Positions 1 through 5,454 of a stretch of DNA of 5,454 nucleotides are shown here, in pieces. Made by a program: the position numbers and the translations under genes. This DNA is from Acidimangrovimonas sp. GTDB lineage: Bacteria; Pseudomonadota; Alphaproteobacteria; Rhodobacterales; Rhodobacteraceae. The DNA is taken from NCBI GenBank assembly GCA_030147905.1, contig JASBUM010000320.1:1-5454 (forward strand). Reading direction: 5' to 3'. Below the pieces are notes generated by a model. It saw only the letters and a program-made list of their open reading frames with translations, had not been told where the DNA came from and made no database searches. The number at the start of each line of letters is the position of its first letter. Positions within the stretch are counted from its first letter, which is position 1.

Positions 1-246
1 CGTGGGGCGGTCCGAGCGCACGGAAAGGTCGAAGTCGACATTGGATTCGCGCAGGGCGTCGGCAAGGATGGTGCCGAAGAGATCGTTGGAAAGGCCGGTC
101 AGAAAGCCCGAAGGCGCCCCCAGCCGCCCCAGCGCGATGGCAGTGTTGAAGACCGCGCCACCGGCATGGGGGGCAAAGGCGTCCTCCCCTTCGGTGCTCT
201 TGCGGGGCAGCATGTCGATCAGCGCCTCGCCGCAGGACAGGATCAT
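1..246 (-). CDS. PfkB/ribokinase-family sugar kinase (N-terminal part, cut by window edge)
   Basis: This frame reads from an ATG at 246 down to base 1 without a stop and gives 82 residues. It begins MILSCGEALIDMLP, which matches the first beta strand and the 'GE.LID' sugar-binding segment of PfkB-family kinases, often fructokinase-like. Residues 29-43 (GGAVFNTAIALGRLG) match the family signature GG...N.A..L.RLG, and residues 49-68 continue with the expected 'FLTGLSNDLFG..LAD.L' block. The family phosphorylates a sugar or nucleoside with ATP in the cytoplasm; the C-terminal catalytic Asp and ATP site lie outside the window. A GGAG Shine-Dalgarno sequence lies 7 bases upstream of the start. It is on the same strand as rluB but separated by 183 bases, so it may have its own promoter. 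Substrate cannot be told from this half; fructokinase is a guess from the N-terminus. Confidence 0.88.
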   Translation of the reverse strand, partial: MILSCGEALIDMLPRKSTEGEDAFAPHAGGAVFNTAIALGRLGAPSGFLTGLSNDLFGTILADALRESNVDFDLSVRSDRPT

Positions 247-323
247 GGTTTCGCTCCGTATCTGGGTCGCCCGAGGATTAATGCGCCCGCGCCCGCGGGG
301 CAATGGTCGACCGCCCGATGGAC

Positions 324-358
324 CGGGCGCGGGCGGCGGCCGGGATCGGGCGCGCCCG
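324..358. repeat. GC-only inverted repeat in the rluB-kinase spacer
   Basis: CGGGCGCG at 324-331 is complementary to CGCGCCCG at 351-358, with a 19-base loop. The right half also lies inside a perfect 12-base palindrome at 347-358, and another 8-base palindrome (CCCGCGGG) lies at 292-299. The spacer follows the rluB stop codon, so a hairpin here could help end rluB transcription. No T-run follows on the minus strand, and in sequence this GC-rich such repeats also arise by chance. Nothing else is recognisable in the 247-429 spacer. Confidence 0.25.
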
Positions 359-429
359 CGTCGGGCGGATGAATCGCGGTGGGCGGGGCCGGCGGCACGC
401 CATCGGCCTGCGCGCCGGCCTGCCCGGCA

Positions 430-1680
430 TCAGTCGCGGCCACGGCCGCGCGGCGTGCGTGGCGTGCCGGGGCTATGCGGCGCATTCTGCGCGGGCTTTC
501 CGGCCGGGTGGCGTGTCGGTTGACCGTCGGCGGCGCCGCCGCGGGGCTTTTTGCCGCCGGATCCGGCCGCCCCGGTGGTGGACGGGCCGGCCTGCGCCCT
601 GCCGCCACGCTTGGTCGCGGTCCGCGCCGCTTGCCCGTCTGTCTTGGCCTCCGTGGTGCAGCGACCGCGTTTCGGCCGTTCGCCCGATGGGCCGCCGGTG
701 CGTTCGGAGGCAGCCTTGGCCGCCGTTCCCCTGCTGCGCGGCCCCCTGTCGTGAGTGCCCCCGTCGCGTGTGCCCCCGTCGCGCGGCGCCGAGGCGGCCT
801 TCGCGCCCGCGCGCCTTCCGGTCGAGGCCGGCCGGGCTCCGCGCGGCGCCGCTGCGGGCGGTGGCGGCGCGTCGTCCACCCCGATGGTCAGGCCGAGTTG
901 GTCGCGCAGAACGCGGGGACGCACTTCGCTGACCGCGCCGGGCGCCAGATCCCCAAGCTTGAACGGCCCGTAGCCCACGCGGATCAGCCGGTTCACGATC
1001 AGCCCGACGGCGGCCAGCGCGCGGCGGATCTCGCGGTTGCGGCCTTCGCGCAGGCCGATGGTGAGCCAGGCATTCGCGCCCTGCTGGCGATCGAGCGTGA
1101 CCTGCATCGGCTGGAATCTCTCGCCCTCGACGGTGATGCCCGCGCGCAGCGGCGCAAGCATCTCCTCGCCGGGCGTGCCGTTCACCCGCACGCGGTAGCG
1201 GCGCAGCCAGCCGGTCGACGGCAGTTCCAGCCTTCGCTTGAGCGCCCCGTCATTGGTCAGCAGCAGGAGCCCCTCGGAGTTGAGGTCGAGCCTGCCGACC
1301 GAGACCACCCGCGGCATGTCCGGGGGCAGACGCTCGAAGACGGTCGGGCGGCCCTTTTCATCGCGCGCGCTGGTCACGAGGCCCGTGGGCTTGTGATAGA
1401 GCCACAGCCGCGGCGGTTCGGCGGCGGGCAGCGGCCAGCCATGGACGGTGACACGGTCGCTTTCGGTGACATTCAGCGCGGGGCTGTCGATCGTGCGGCC
1501 GTTCACCGCGACCGCGCCCTCGGCGATCAATCGTTCGGCCTCGCGCCGCGAGGCGATGCCGGCCCGGGCGAGGACCTTGGCGATGCGCGCGCCCTCGGCC
1601 GCCTTCGGTCCGGCGGCCGCGCCGTCGTCGGCAGCGGAACGGCTGCGGCTTCTTCGGGGATTTGCGTTGCGTTCGTTCAT
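430..1680 (-). CDS. rluB: 23S rRNA pseudouridine synthase, RluB-type, with long basic C-terminal tail
   Basis: The 416-residue protein belongs to the RsuA/RluB/RluE/RluF family, which isomerises uridine to pseudouridine in rRNA; RluB acts on the 23S peptidyl-transferase-centre region. An S4 RNA-binding domain spans about residues 32-80 (RIAKVLARAGIASRREAERL, then the AVNG turn). The catalytic domain spans about 91-260. It holds YHKPTGLVTS, the motif GRLDLNSEGLLLLTNDG with presumed nucleophile Asp132, and the C-terminal signature REGRNREIRRAL at 211-222. Residues 271-416 are a low-complexity tail rich in Arg, Lys, Gly, Ala and Pro, presumably disordered and RNA-binding. I chose the ATG at 1680 because homology starts soon after it and the in-frame extension to 1908 would run through tadA; its ribosome site (AGAAG) is weak. 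It is divergent from tadA across 73 bases. Choosing RluB over RluE/RluF rests on domain layout and tail, so the family is certain and the target base less so. Confidence 0.9.
   Translation of the reverse strand: MNERNANPRRSRSRSAADDGAAAGPKAAEGARIAKVLARAGIASRREAERLIAEGAVAVNGRTIDSPALNVTESDRVTVHGWPLPAAEPPRLWLYHKPTGLVTSARDEKGRPTVFERLPPDMPRVVSVGRLDLNSEGLLLLTNDGALKRRLELPSTGWLRRYRVRVNGTPGEEMLAPLRAGITVEGERFQPMQVTLDRQQGANAWLTIGLREGRNREIRRALAAVGLIVNRLIRVGYGPFKLGDLAPGAVSEVRPRVLRDQLGLTIGVDDAPPPPAAAPRGARPASTGRRAGAKAASAPRDGGTRDGGTHDRGPRSRGTAAKAASERTGGPSGERPKRGRCTTEAKTDGQAARTATKRGGRAQAGPSTTGAAGSGGKKPRGGAADGQPTRHPAGKPAQNAPHSPGTPRTPRGRGRD
755..784. repeat. Two tandem 15-base copies inside the rluB tail
   Basis: GTGCCCCCGTCGCGT at 755-769 is followed directly by a copy at 770-784 that differs only in the last base. 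The unit length is a multiple of three, so it duplicates five codons in frame and gives the RDGGT-RDGGT stretch near residues 300-309 of the RluB tail, with an imperfect DRGPR continuation. This shows the tail can change length by local duplication. Confidence 0.85.
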
Positions 1681-1697
1681 GTCGTCTTCTAGCGCCG

Positions 1698-1757
1698 ATG
1701 AGAGCGGACGGAAAGCGGCTTGCGGCGCCATCGGCGGCAGGGCATGAGAAGGCATGA
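1698..1757 (+). other. Possible 19-codon upstream reading frame overlapping the tadA start
   Basis: An ATG at 1698 opens a 19-codon frame (MRADGKRLAAPSAAGHEKA) that ends at a TGA at 1755-1757. That stop overlaps the tadA ATG as ATGA, the arrangement typical of translational coupling. The idea is attractive because the only Shine-Dalgarno-like sequence before tadA (GAGAAGG, 1746-1752) is one base from the tadA ATG, poor for independent initiation but usable by re-initiating ribosomes. Against it, the small frame has no visible ribosome site of its own, the region is GC-rich, and such overlaps occur by chance. Confidence 0.2.
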
Positions 1758-2209
1758 GCGCCTTTGTGAGCCATATGCAGACCGCCCTCGCCGAGGCCCG
1801 CGCGGCGGCGGCGCTGGGCGAGGTGCCGGTCGGCGCGGTGGTGGTGGACCCGGGCGGTCGTGTGGTGGCGCAGGCGGGCAATCGCGCGCGGACGCTTTCG
1901 GATCCCACCGGGCATGCCGAGATCCTTGCCTTGCGCGCGGCCTGCCGGCTGGCCGGGTCGGAACGACTGCCGGGCTATGATCTCTATGTAACGCTGGAGC
2001 CCTGCGCGATGTGTGCCGCGGCGATCGCGCGGGCGCGCATCGCGCGGCTTTATTACGGGGCGGGCGATCCGAAATCGGGCGGCGTGGCCCACGGGGCGCG
2101 TGTCTTCGCGCATCCGCAGGCCCATCATCAGCCGGAGATCTACGACGGGATCGCGGCGCGCGAGGCGGCGGCGCTGCTGCGCGCCTTCTTCGCCGGGCGC
2201 CGGGCGTGA
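1754..2209 (+). CDS. tadA: tRNA adenosine(34) deaminase TadA
   Basis: The 151-residue protein is a cytidine-deaminase-fold zinc enzyme. It converts the wobble adenosine of tRNA-Arg(ACG) to inosine, which is normally essential in bacteria. The zinc and catalytic motifs are complete: HAE with His54 as ligand and Glu56 as proton shuttle, and PCAMC with Cys84 and Cys87. The N-terminal GEVPVGAVVV (22-31) and the segment YYGAGDPKSGG (100-110) are typical of TadA rather than of other cytosine deaminases. Length is normal for the family. An in-frame TGA at 1745 rules out any earlier start. ATG 1754 places the N-terminal helix as in known TadA proteins. The ribosome site GAGAAGG is unusually close, with one base of spacing; GTG 1766 or ATG 1775 are less likely starts that would cut the first helix. 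The gene is divergent from rluB and convergent with the downstream hydrolase. Confidence 0.95.
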   Translation: MSAFVSHMQTALAEARAAAALGEVPVGAVVVDPGGRVVAQAGNRARTLSDPTGHAEILALRAACRLAGSERLPGYDLYVTLEPCAMCAAAIARARIARLYYGAGDPKSGGVAHGARVFAHPQAHHQPEIYDGIAAREAAALLRAFFAGRRA

Positions 2210-2249
2210 AGGCGAGCCGGGCGTGAAGGGGCGCGGGCGTGAAGGGGCG
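2201..2249. repeat. Tandem 16-base repeat over and after the tadA stop codon
   Basis: CGGGCGTGAAGGGGCG occurs as two perfect adjacent copies at 2218-2233 and 2234-2249. A partial copy, identical over its first 12 bases, lies at 2201-2212. The partial copy contains the last codons and TGA of tadA, so the downstream units look like duplications of the end of the gene. Each copy repeats a TGA, though the reading frame differs between copies. Confidence 0.85.
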
Positions 2250-2276
2250 ACGGTGCCGGTGATGACGCGGTGACGT

Positions 2277-2296
2277 AGAGGGACGGAGAGGGACGG
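2277..2296. repeat. Two tandem 10-base purine-rich copies
   Basis: AGAGGGACGG at 2277-2286 is repeated exactly at 2287-2296, and a further AGA follows. It lies between the 16-base repeat and the G/C hairpin in the tadA-hydrolase convergent spacer. It has no coding role that I can see. Confidence 0.8.
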
Positions 2297-2301
2297 AGAA
2301 G

Positions 2302-2336
2302 CCGGGGGCGCCGCCCCCGGACCCCCGGGATGTTTT
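2302..2336 (+). terminator. G/C-block hairpin, probable terminator of tadA
   Basis: CCGGGGGC (2302-2309) and GCCCCCGG (2313-2320) form a perfect 8-base-pair stem with a 3-base loop. A second C-block, CCCCCGGG at 2322-2329, can pair with the same G-block (2302-2308 with 2322-2328). That leaves only four bases before the TTTT at 2333-2336, which is better terminator geometry than the first stem gives. The position between convergent genes suits a terminator. From memory, 'GGGGGC..GCCCCCG.ACCCCCGG' elements are scattered between genes in Rhodobacteraceae genomes; that recollection is not checked. The minus-strand reading lacks a clear T-run, so termination of the hydrolase transcript here is doubtful. 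Confidence 0.6.
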
Positions 2337-2362
2337 CGAACGAAAGATGCCGGTGGCGCGGG

Positions 2363-3058
2363 CTAGAGTTCGATCGCTTCCAGCACCTGCGGTTCGACCA
2401 CCCGCACCCCGGGAAGCGCCCGTGCCAGGGCTTCGGCGCTTTGCTCGAGGATCGGGAAGGTACGGTAATGGCAGGGAATCACCGTCTTGAAGTCGAAGAA
2501 GGTCCTGGCGGCATGCGCCGCCCGCTTCATGTCCATGGTGAAATGCCCGCCGGCGCAGAGGATGCCGATGTCGGGGTGGTGGAGATCGTTGAAGACGCCC
2601 ATGTCGGCCATCACGTCGGTGTCGCCCGAGACATAGATCACGTGGCCCTCGCCCTCGATCATGTAGCCGGCCTCGTGACCGGCGTAGACCGGGGCGCCGT
2701 TCTCGCCGGCGACCGAGGAGGAATGGCTGGCCGCCACCATGGTGACGCGCGCGCCGCCCAGATCGACGGTGCCGCCCTTGTTGAAGCCGATGCCCTCGAT
2801 CCCGTCGCGGTTCTGCCACCAGCTGATCAGGTCGTAGATGCCGGCGACGGGGATGCCCTTGTCGCGCGCGATGGCGGCGGCATCCGCGGTATGGTCGCCG
2901 TGGCCGTGGGTGATGAGCAGATGGGTCGCGCCGTCGATCGCCTCATCCCGGCGGTCTTCGGGGAACATCGGGTTTCCGGTCAACCATGGGTCCAGGAGGA
3001 TGGTTGCGTTCTCGATCTCGATGCGGAAGCCGGAATGGCCGAGCCAGGTGAGTTTCAT
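2363..3058 (-). CDS. UPF0173-type metal-dependent hydrolase (metallo-beta-lactamase fold)
   Basis: The 231-residue protein is a compact metallo-beta-lactamase-fold hydrolase of the UPF0173 (YtkL-like) group; its substrate is unknown. It begins MKLTWLGHSGF, the usual start of the family, followed by LLDPWLTGNP (21-30). The metal motif HGHGDH is at 51-56 (His51, His53, Asp55, His56). Further likely ligands are His112 in SHSS, Asp146 in the SGDTD segment, His172 in GGHFTM and His197 in PCHYRTFP. No signal peptide or membrane segment is visible, so it is probably cytoplasmic. The ATG at 3058 has a GGAG site at 3065-3068 with 6-base spacing and coincides with the family N-terminus; the longer in-frame extension to 3730 would run through gatC into gatA and is rejected. 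The gene is divergent from gatC across 168 bases and convergent with tadA. Fold and family are clear, function is not. Confidence 0.92.
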   Translation of the reverse strand: MKLTWLGHSGFRIEIENATILLDPWLTGNPMFPEDRRDEAIDGATHLLITHGHGDHTADAAAIARDKGIPVAGIYDLISWWQNRDGIEGIGFNKGGTVDLGGARVTMVAASHSSSVAGENGAPVYAGHEAGYMIEGEGHVIYVSGDTDVMADMGVFNDLHHPDIGILCAGGHFTMDMKRAAHAARTFFDFKTVIPCHYRTFPILEQSAEALARALPGVRVVEPQVLEAIEL

Positions 3059-3084
3059 CTTCGTCTCCGGTGTTGTTCGTCCCC

Positions 3085-3108
3085 AGTGTAGGGCCAAGTG
3101 TAGGGCAT
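3085..3108 (-). repeat. 12-base direct repeat upstream of the hydrolase gene, each copy with a TACACT box
   Basis: Two adjacent 12-base copies (AGTGTAGGGC plus two variable bases) occupy 3085-3096 and 3097-3108. Read on the hydrolase strand each contains GCCCTACACT, and TACACT matches four of the six bases of a sigma-70 -10 box. The copies lie about 30-50 bases upstream of the hydrolase start, where a promoter or operator would be expected. No convincing -35 box accompanies either one, so it could be a duplicated -10, a repressor site or a chance duplication. Confidence 0.45.
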
Positions 3109-3167
3109 CGGCGGCGGAAGGAAATGGTGGGGAGAGGCCGTGCGGCGCCGCCCGGGCGCGGGGGTGC

Positions 3168-3196
3168 TTGCGGCGCGGGCGCGGGGCGGCTAAACC
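3168..3196 (+). promoter_or_regulatory. Candidate promoter of the gatCA operon
   Basis: TTGCGG at 3168-3173 could serve as a -35 box (TTG conserved). TAAACC at 3191-3196 lies 17 bases downstream, the best spacing, and is one of the few A-rich spots in the spacer. A transcript would start near 3203, about 24 bases before the gatC ATG and just ahead of its ribosome site. The -10 match is weak (three of six), so this is only the best candidate by position. Confidence 0.3.
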
Positions 3197-3226
3197 GACC
3201 GGAACCTTCGCCAAGGAGCAAGACCG

Positions 3227-3514
3227 ATGTCGATTGATACCGCGACGGCGCGGCGGGTGGCGCATCTGGCCCGTATCCGCGTCGATGAGGACGATCTGCC
3301 CAGGCTGGCAGGCGAGTTGTCGGGCATCCTGACCTTCATGGAACAGCTCAACGAGGTCGACGTGTCGGGCGTGGAGCCGATGGTGAGCGTCACCCCGATG
3401 CGGCTGAAGCGGCGCGCCGACGTGGTCGACGACGGCGGCATGCAGGAGCGGATCCTCGCGAATGCGCCGGATGCGCGCGAAGGGTTCTTCGCCGTGCCGA
3501 AGGTGGTGGAATAG
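3227..3514 (+). CDS. gatC: Aspartyl/glutamyl-tRNA amidotransferase subunit C
   Basis: The 95-residue protein has normal GatC length and layout. It opens with the helix containing VAHLARI (11-17), followed by L..L...[14 protein letters not shown] (25-45), VEPM (49-52) and the C-terminal [17 protein letters not shown] (79-95). GatC wraps around GatA and GatB and stabilises the complex that converts misacylated Glu-tRNA(Gln) and Asp-tRNA(Asn) to the amide forms. The start ATG has a strong AAGGAG site at 3213-3218 with 8-base spacing. It is the first gene of the operon; gatA follows after 11 bases. Nothing is odd in the sequence. Assignment is firm. Confidence 0.97.
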   Translation: MSIDTATARRVAHLARIRVDEDDLPRLAGELSGILTFMEQLNEVDVSGVEPMVSVTPMRLKRRADVVDDGGMQERILANAPDAREGFFAVPKVVE

Positions 3515-3518
3515 GGGG
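3513..3518 (+). promoter_or_regulatory. Ribosome binding site that fixes the GTG start of gatA
   Basis: AGGGGG begins within the gatC TAG stop codon (3512-3514) and lies 7 bases before the GTG at 3526. The next possible start, ATG at 3547, has no comparable site. The overlap with the gatC stop suggests coupled translation, keeping the two subunits in balance. Confidence 0.7.
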
Positions 3519-3525
3519 CGGATCC

Positions 3526-5016
3526 GTGGCTGACAGCTTGAACGGGATGACGATTGCCAAGGCGCGCGAGGCGCTGCGCAAGGGCGAAACCAGCGCCGTC
3601 GATCTGGCGATGGCCTGCATGACGGCGATCGACGCGGCCGGGGCGCTGAACGCCTTCGTCCACAAGACGCCCGAGATCGCGCTGGAGCAGGCGCGCGCGG
3701 CGGACCGGCGGCTGCAATCGGGCGAGGCACCGGCGCTGTGCGGCATCCCGCTGGGGATCAAGGACCTGTTTTGCACCCGCGGCGTGCCCAGCCAGGCCGC
3801 CAGCCGGATCCTTGACGGCTTTCGCCCCGAATATGAATCGACCGTTACCGCAAGGCTGTTCGAGGCCGGGGCGGTGATGCTGGGCAAGCTGAACATGGAC
3901 GAATTCGCCATGGGATCGTCCAACGAGACCAGCGTATACGGCAATGCGGTGAACCCCTGGCGGCGCGGCAACGACGAGGTCGCGCTGACACCGGGGGGGT
4001 CGTCGGGGGGCTCGGCCGCGGCGGTCGCCGCGGATCTGTGTCTGGGTGCCACCGGCACCGATACCGGCGGCTCGATCCGCCAGCCGGCGGCGTTCACCGG
4101 TATCGTCGGGCTCAAGCCCACCTATGGGCGGGTCTCGCGCTGGGGCATCATCTCCTTTGCCTCGTCGCTGGATCAGGCGGGGCCGATGACCAAGTCGGTG
4201 CGCGACGCGGCCATCATGCTGCAGGCCATGGCGGGACCCGATCCGCGCGATTCGACCAGTGCCGAGATCGCGGTGCCGGATTTCGAGGCGGCGCTGACCG
4301 GCGATATCCGCGGCCGCAAGATCGGCATTCCGCGCGAATACCGCCTGGAGGGGATGCCCGAGGAGATCGAAAAGCTCTGGGCCGAGGGCGCGGTGATGAT
4401 GCGCGACGCCGGCGCCGAGATCGTCGATATCTCGCTCCCGCACACGAAATACGCGTTGCCGGCCTATTATGTCATCGCGCCGGCCGAGGCGTCTTCGAAC
4501 CTCGCCCGTTACGATGGCGTGCGCTATGGTCGCCGCGCCCGGCTGGCCGATGGCGAAGGCGTCACCGAAATGTATGAAAAGACCCGCGCGGAAGGCTTTG
4601 GCGCCGAGGTCCAGCGTCGGGTGATGATCGGCACCTATGTACTGTCTGCGGGCTTCTACGACGCCTATTACAACCGGGCGCGCAAGGTTCGGGCGCTGAT
4701 CAAGCGCGACTTCGAGACCGTCTTTGCCGAAGGGATCGATGCGATCCTGACGCCGGCCACGCCTTCGGCCGCCTTCGGTCTTGGCGCGATGGCGGATGCC
4801 GATCCGGTGACCATGTATCTCAACGATGTCTTCACCGTCACGGTGAACCTGGCGGGCCTTCCCGGCATCGCGGTGCCGGCGGGGCTCGATCGCGGCGGAC
4901 TGCCGCTCGGGCTGCAATTGATCGGCCGGCCCTGGGACGAGGGAGCGTTGCTGAATCACGCCTATGTGCTCGAAAACGCAGCCGGATTCGTTTCCAAGCC
5001 GGAAAAATGGTGGTAA
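3526..5016 (+). CDS. gatA: Aspartyl/glutamyl-tRNA amidotransferase subunit A (amidase)
   Basis: The 496-residue protein is full length for GatA, the glutaminase subunit that releases ammonia from glutamine and passes it to GatB for amidation of Glu-tRNA(Gln) or Asp-tRNA(Asn). The amidase-signature triad is intact: Lys79 in GIPLGIKD, cis-Ser159 in PGGSSGGS and nucleophile Ser183 in [11 protein letters not shown]. The 24-residue spacing between the two serines equals that in characterised amidases. Downstream landmarks include [13 protein letters not shown] (195-207), SLDQAGP (214-220), YYNRARKVR (381-389) and [10 protein letters not shown] (458-467). The gene starts with GTG, supported by the AGGGGG site. 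It follows gatC by 11 bases, consistent with an operon. Two G-runs (3993-3999 and 4005-4010) encode the Pro-Gly-Gly/Gly-Gly of the catalytic loop. The partner gatB is not in the window, although all three subunits are needed. Assignment is firm. Confidence 0.97.
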   Translation: MADSLNGMTIAKAREALRKGETSAVDLAMACMTAIDAAGALNAFVHKTPEIALEQARAADRRLQSGEAPALCGIPLGIKDLFCTRGVPSQAASRILDGFRPEYESTVTARLFEAGAVMLGKLNMDEFAMGSSNETSVYGNAVNPWRRGNDEVALTPGGSSGGSAAAVAADLCLGATGTDTGGSIRQPAAFTGIVGLKPTYGRVSRWGIISFASSLDQAGPMTKSVRDAAIMLQAMAGPDPRDSTSAEIAVPDFEAALTGDIRGRKIGIPREYRLEGMPEEIEKLWAEGAVMMRDAGAEIVDISLPHTKYALPAYYVIAPAEASSNLARYDGVRYGRRARLADGEGVTEMYEKTRAEGFGAEVQRRVMIGTYVLSAGFYDAYYNRARKVRALIKRDFETVFAEGIDAILTPATPSAAFGLGAMADADPVTMYLNDVFTVTVNLAGLPGIAVPAGLDRGGLPLGLQLIGRPWDEGALLNHAYVLENAAGFVSKPEKWW

Positions 5017-5062
5017 CTGCCCATACGAGAGAACAGGCAGGACGGATCGCGAGGCCGAGAGC

Positions 5063-5454
5063 ATGCGGATAATCTTTCCGATCGTGGCACTTCTGACTCT
5101 GGCGGCATGTGCGCCGCAGGTGCCGGATTCGGCGGCCGGATTCGGCACGCAGGCCGGTCTTGGCGCAGGCAGTACCGACGGGGTTCCGGATTCGAATGCC
5201 CGCCCGCGCGGGGATGCGCCCGGCAACATTCAGGTCGTCCACAGCGAACTGGAATTCGCCACGCCCGGCACCGGGGTGCCCGACACGCAGCTTCCGCCCG
5301 AAAACCGCGCCAAGATCTCGGACGAACAGAACTTCAACGCGGTGAAGTCGCGCGTCTCGATCAAGCAGGATGCCGAGCGGCTGGCGCGGATGCGGGCCGA
5401 ATACAAGATCATCCCGCCCAAGCCGCTTCCTCCGCGGCCGGGTTCGGACGGCCC
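5063..5454 (+). CDS. Small lipoprotein of unknown function (3' end cut by window)
   Basis: This frame starts at ATG 5063 and is still open at the window end after 130 codons. Residues 1-16 form a short lipoprotein signal peptide: one Arg, a hydrophobic stretch IIFPIVALLTL and lipobox LAAC with Cys16. Ala at +2 predicts outer-membrane sorting under the usual Gram-negative rule. Residues 17-85 are low in predicted structure, Pro/Gly/Asp-rich, and carry three VPD[S/T] motifs at 20, 41 and 72. Residues 86-118 (starting SDEQNFNAV) look helical and charged, then a proline-rich KPLPPRPGSDG follows. A GAGG ribosome site lies 8 bases upstream. It is 46 bases after gatA with no clear terminator between, so co-transcription is likely. 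I recall the 'SDEQNF.AV..R' to 'PLP.RPGS.GP' block from uncharacterised Rhodobacteraceae proteins, but cannot confirm this. Reality of the gene is well supported; its job is unknown. Confidence 0.8.
   Translation, partial: MRIIFPIVALLTLAACAPQVPDSAAGFGTQAGLGAGSTDGVPDSNARPRGDAPGNIQVVHSELEFATPGTGVPDTQLPPENRAKISDEQNFNAVKSRVSIKQDAERLARMRAEYKIIPPKPLPPRPGSDG

Noticed and set aside
278..430. A 50-codon frame on the minus strand whose ATG overlaps the rluB stop as TGATG
   Set aside because: The overlap suggests coupling, but the predicted peptide is almost only Arg, Pro and Ala, as chance translation of GC-rich spacer would give, and it has no recognisable motif.
379..1692. A 437-codon plus-strand frame opposite rluB
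   Set aside because: It is the antisense shadow of rluB, which has complete S4 and pseudouridine synthase motifs; the shadow has no recognisable domain.
1681..1908. An in-frame N-terminal extension of rluB to 1908
   Set aside because: It would overlap tadA by 155 bases, and the added residues show no family similarity; homology begins after the ATG at 1680.
2330..3091. A 253-codon plus-strand frame opposite the hydrolase
   Set aside because: It is complementary to a gene with intact metal-binding motifs, and its Val/Asp/His/Gly-rich composition is that of an antisense reading.
3059..3730. An in-frame N-terminal extension of the hydrolase to 3730
   Set aside because: It would run through gatC into gatA. 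The family N-terminus MKLTWLGHSGF and a well-spaced GGAG site both mark 3058 as the start.
5017..5040. CTGCC/GGCAG inverted repeat just after gatA as a terminator
   Set aside because: The stem is only five base pairs with a 14-base loop and no T-run, so it is unlikely to stop transcription before the lipoprotein gene.
3190..5229. A 679-codon open frame on the minus strand, antisense to gatC and gatA
   Set aside because: It is antisense to two firmly identified genes, resembles no known protein, has the Arg/Gly/Pro/His bias of GC-rich antisense frames, and would also run under the hydrolase-gatC spacer.

Overview
The window is a compact, very GC-rich stretch of bacterial chromosome carrying ordinary housekeeping genes. 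Protein signatures and layout point to an alphaproteobacterium, most likely of the Rhodobacteraceae/Paracoccaceae type. The reasons are a gatC-gatA pair, an RluB-type pseudouridine synthase with a long basic tail placed divergently from tadA, a G/C-block hairpin element between genes, and a small lipoprotein whose C-terminal segment looks familiar from that group. The lineage call is inference from recalled family features; no database search was possible.

Layout from left to right: (1) the N-terminal 82 codons of a PfkB/ribokinase-family sugar kinase on the minus strand, cut by the window edge; (2) a 183-base GC-rich spacer with inverted repeats; (3) rluB on the minus strand, encoding a 23S rRNA pseudouridine synthase with a disordered Arg/Lys/Gly/Ala/Pro-rich tail of about 146 residues; (4) a 73-base divergent spacer; (5) tadA on the plus strand, the tRNA adenosine-34 deaminase; (6) a 153-base convergent spacer with two short tandem repeats and a G/C-block terminator-like hairpin; (7) a UPF0173-type metallo-beta-lactamase-fold hydrolase on the minus strand; (8) a 168-base divergent spacer with a 12-base direct repeat and candidate promoter elements; (9) gatC and gatA on the plus strand, 11 bases apart; (10) a lipoprotein gene on the plus strand, 46 bases after gatA and cut by the window end.

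Four of the six genes serve translation fidelity: rluB modifies rRNA, tadA makes inosine at the tRNA wobble position, and gatCA supplies two subunits of the amidotransferase that makes Gln-tRNA(Gln) and/or Asn-tRNA(Asn). The catalytic subunit partner gatB is not in the window. The hydrolase and the lipoprotein have no assigned physiological role.

I found no mobile element, CRISPR array, tRNA or rRNA gene, and no clear evidence of an undescribed system. The observations most worth following are the uncharacterised lipoprotein next to gatCA, a possible 19-codon upstream reading frame whose stop overlaps the tadA start, the alternative-pairing G/C hairpin element, and G-runs at the catalytic core of gatA.
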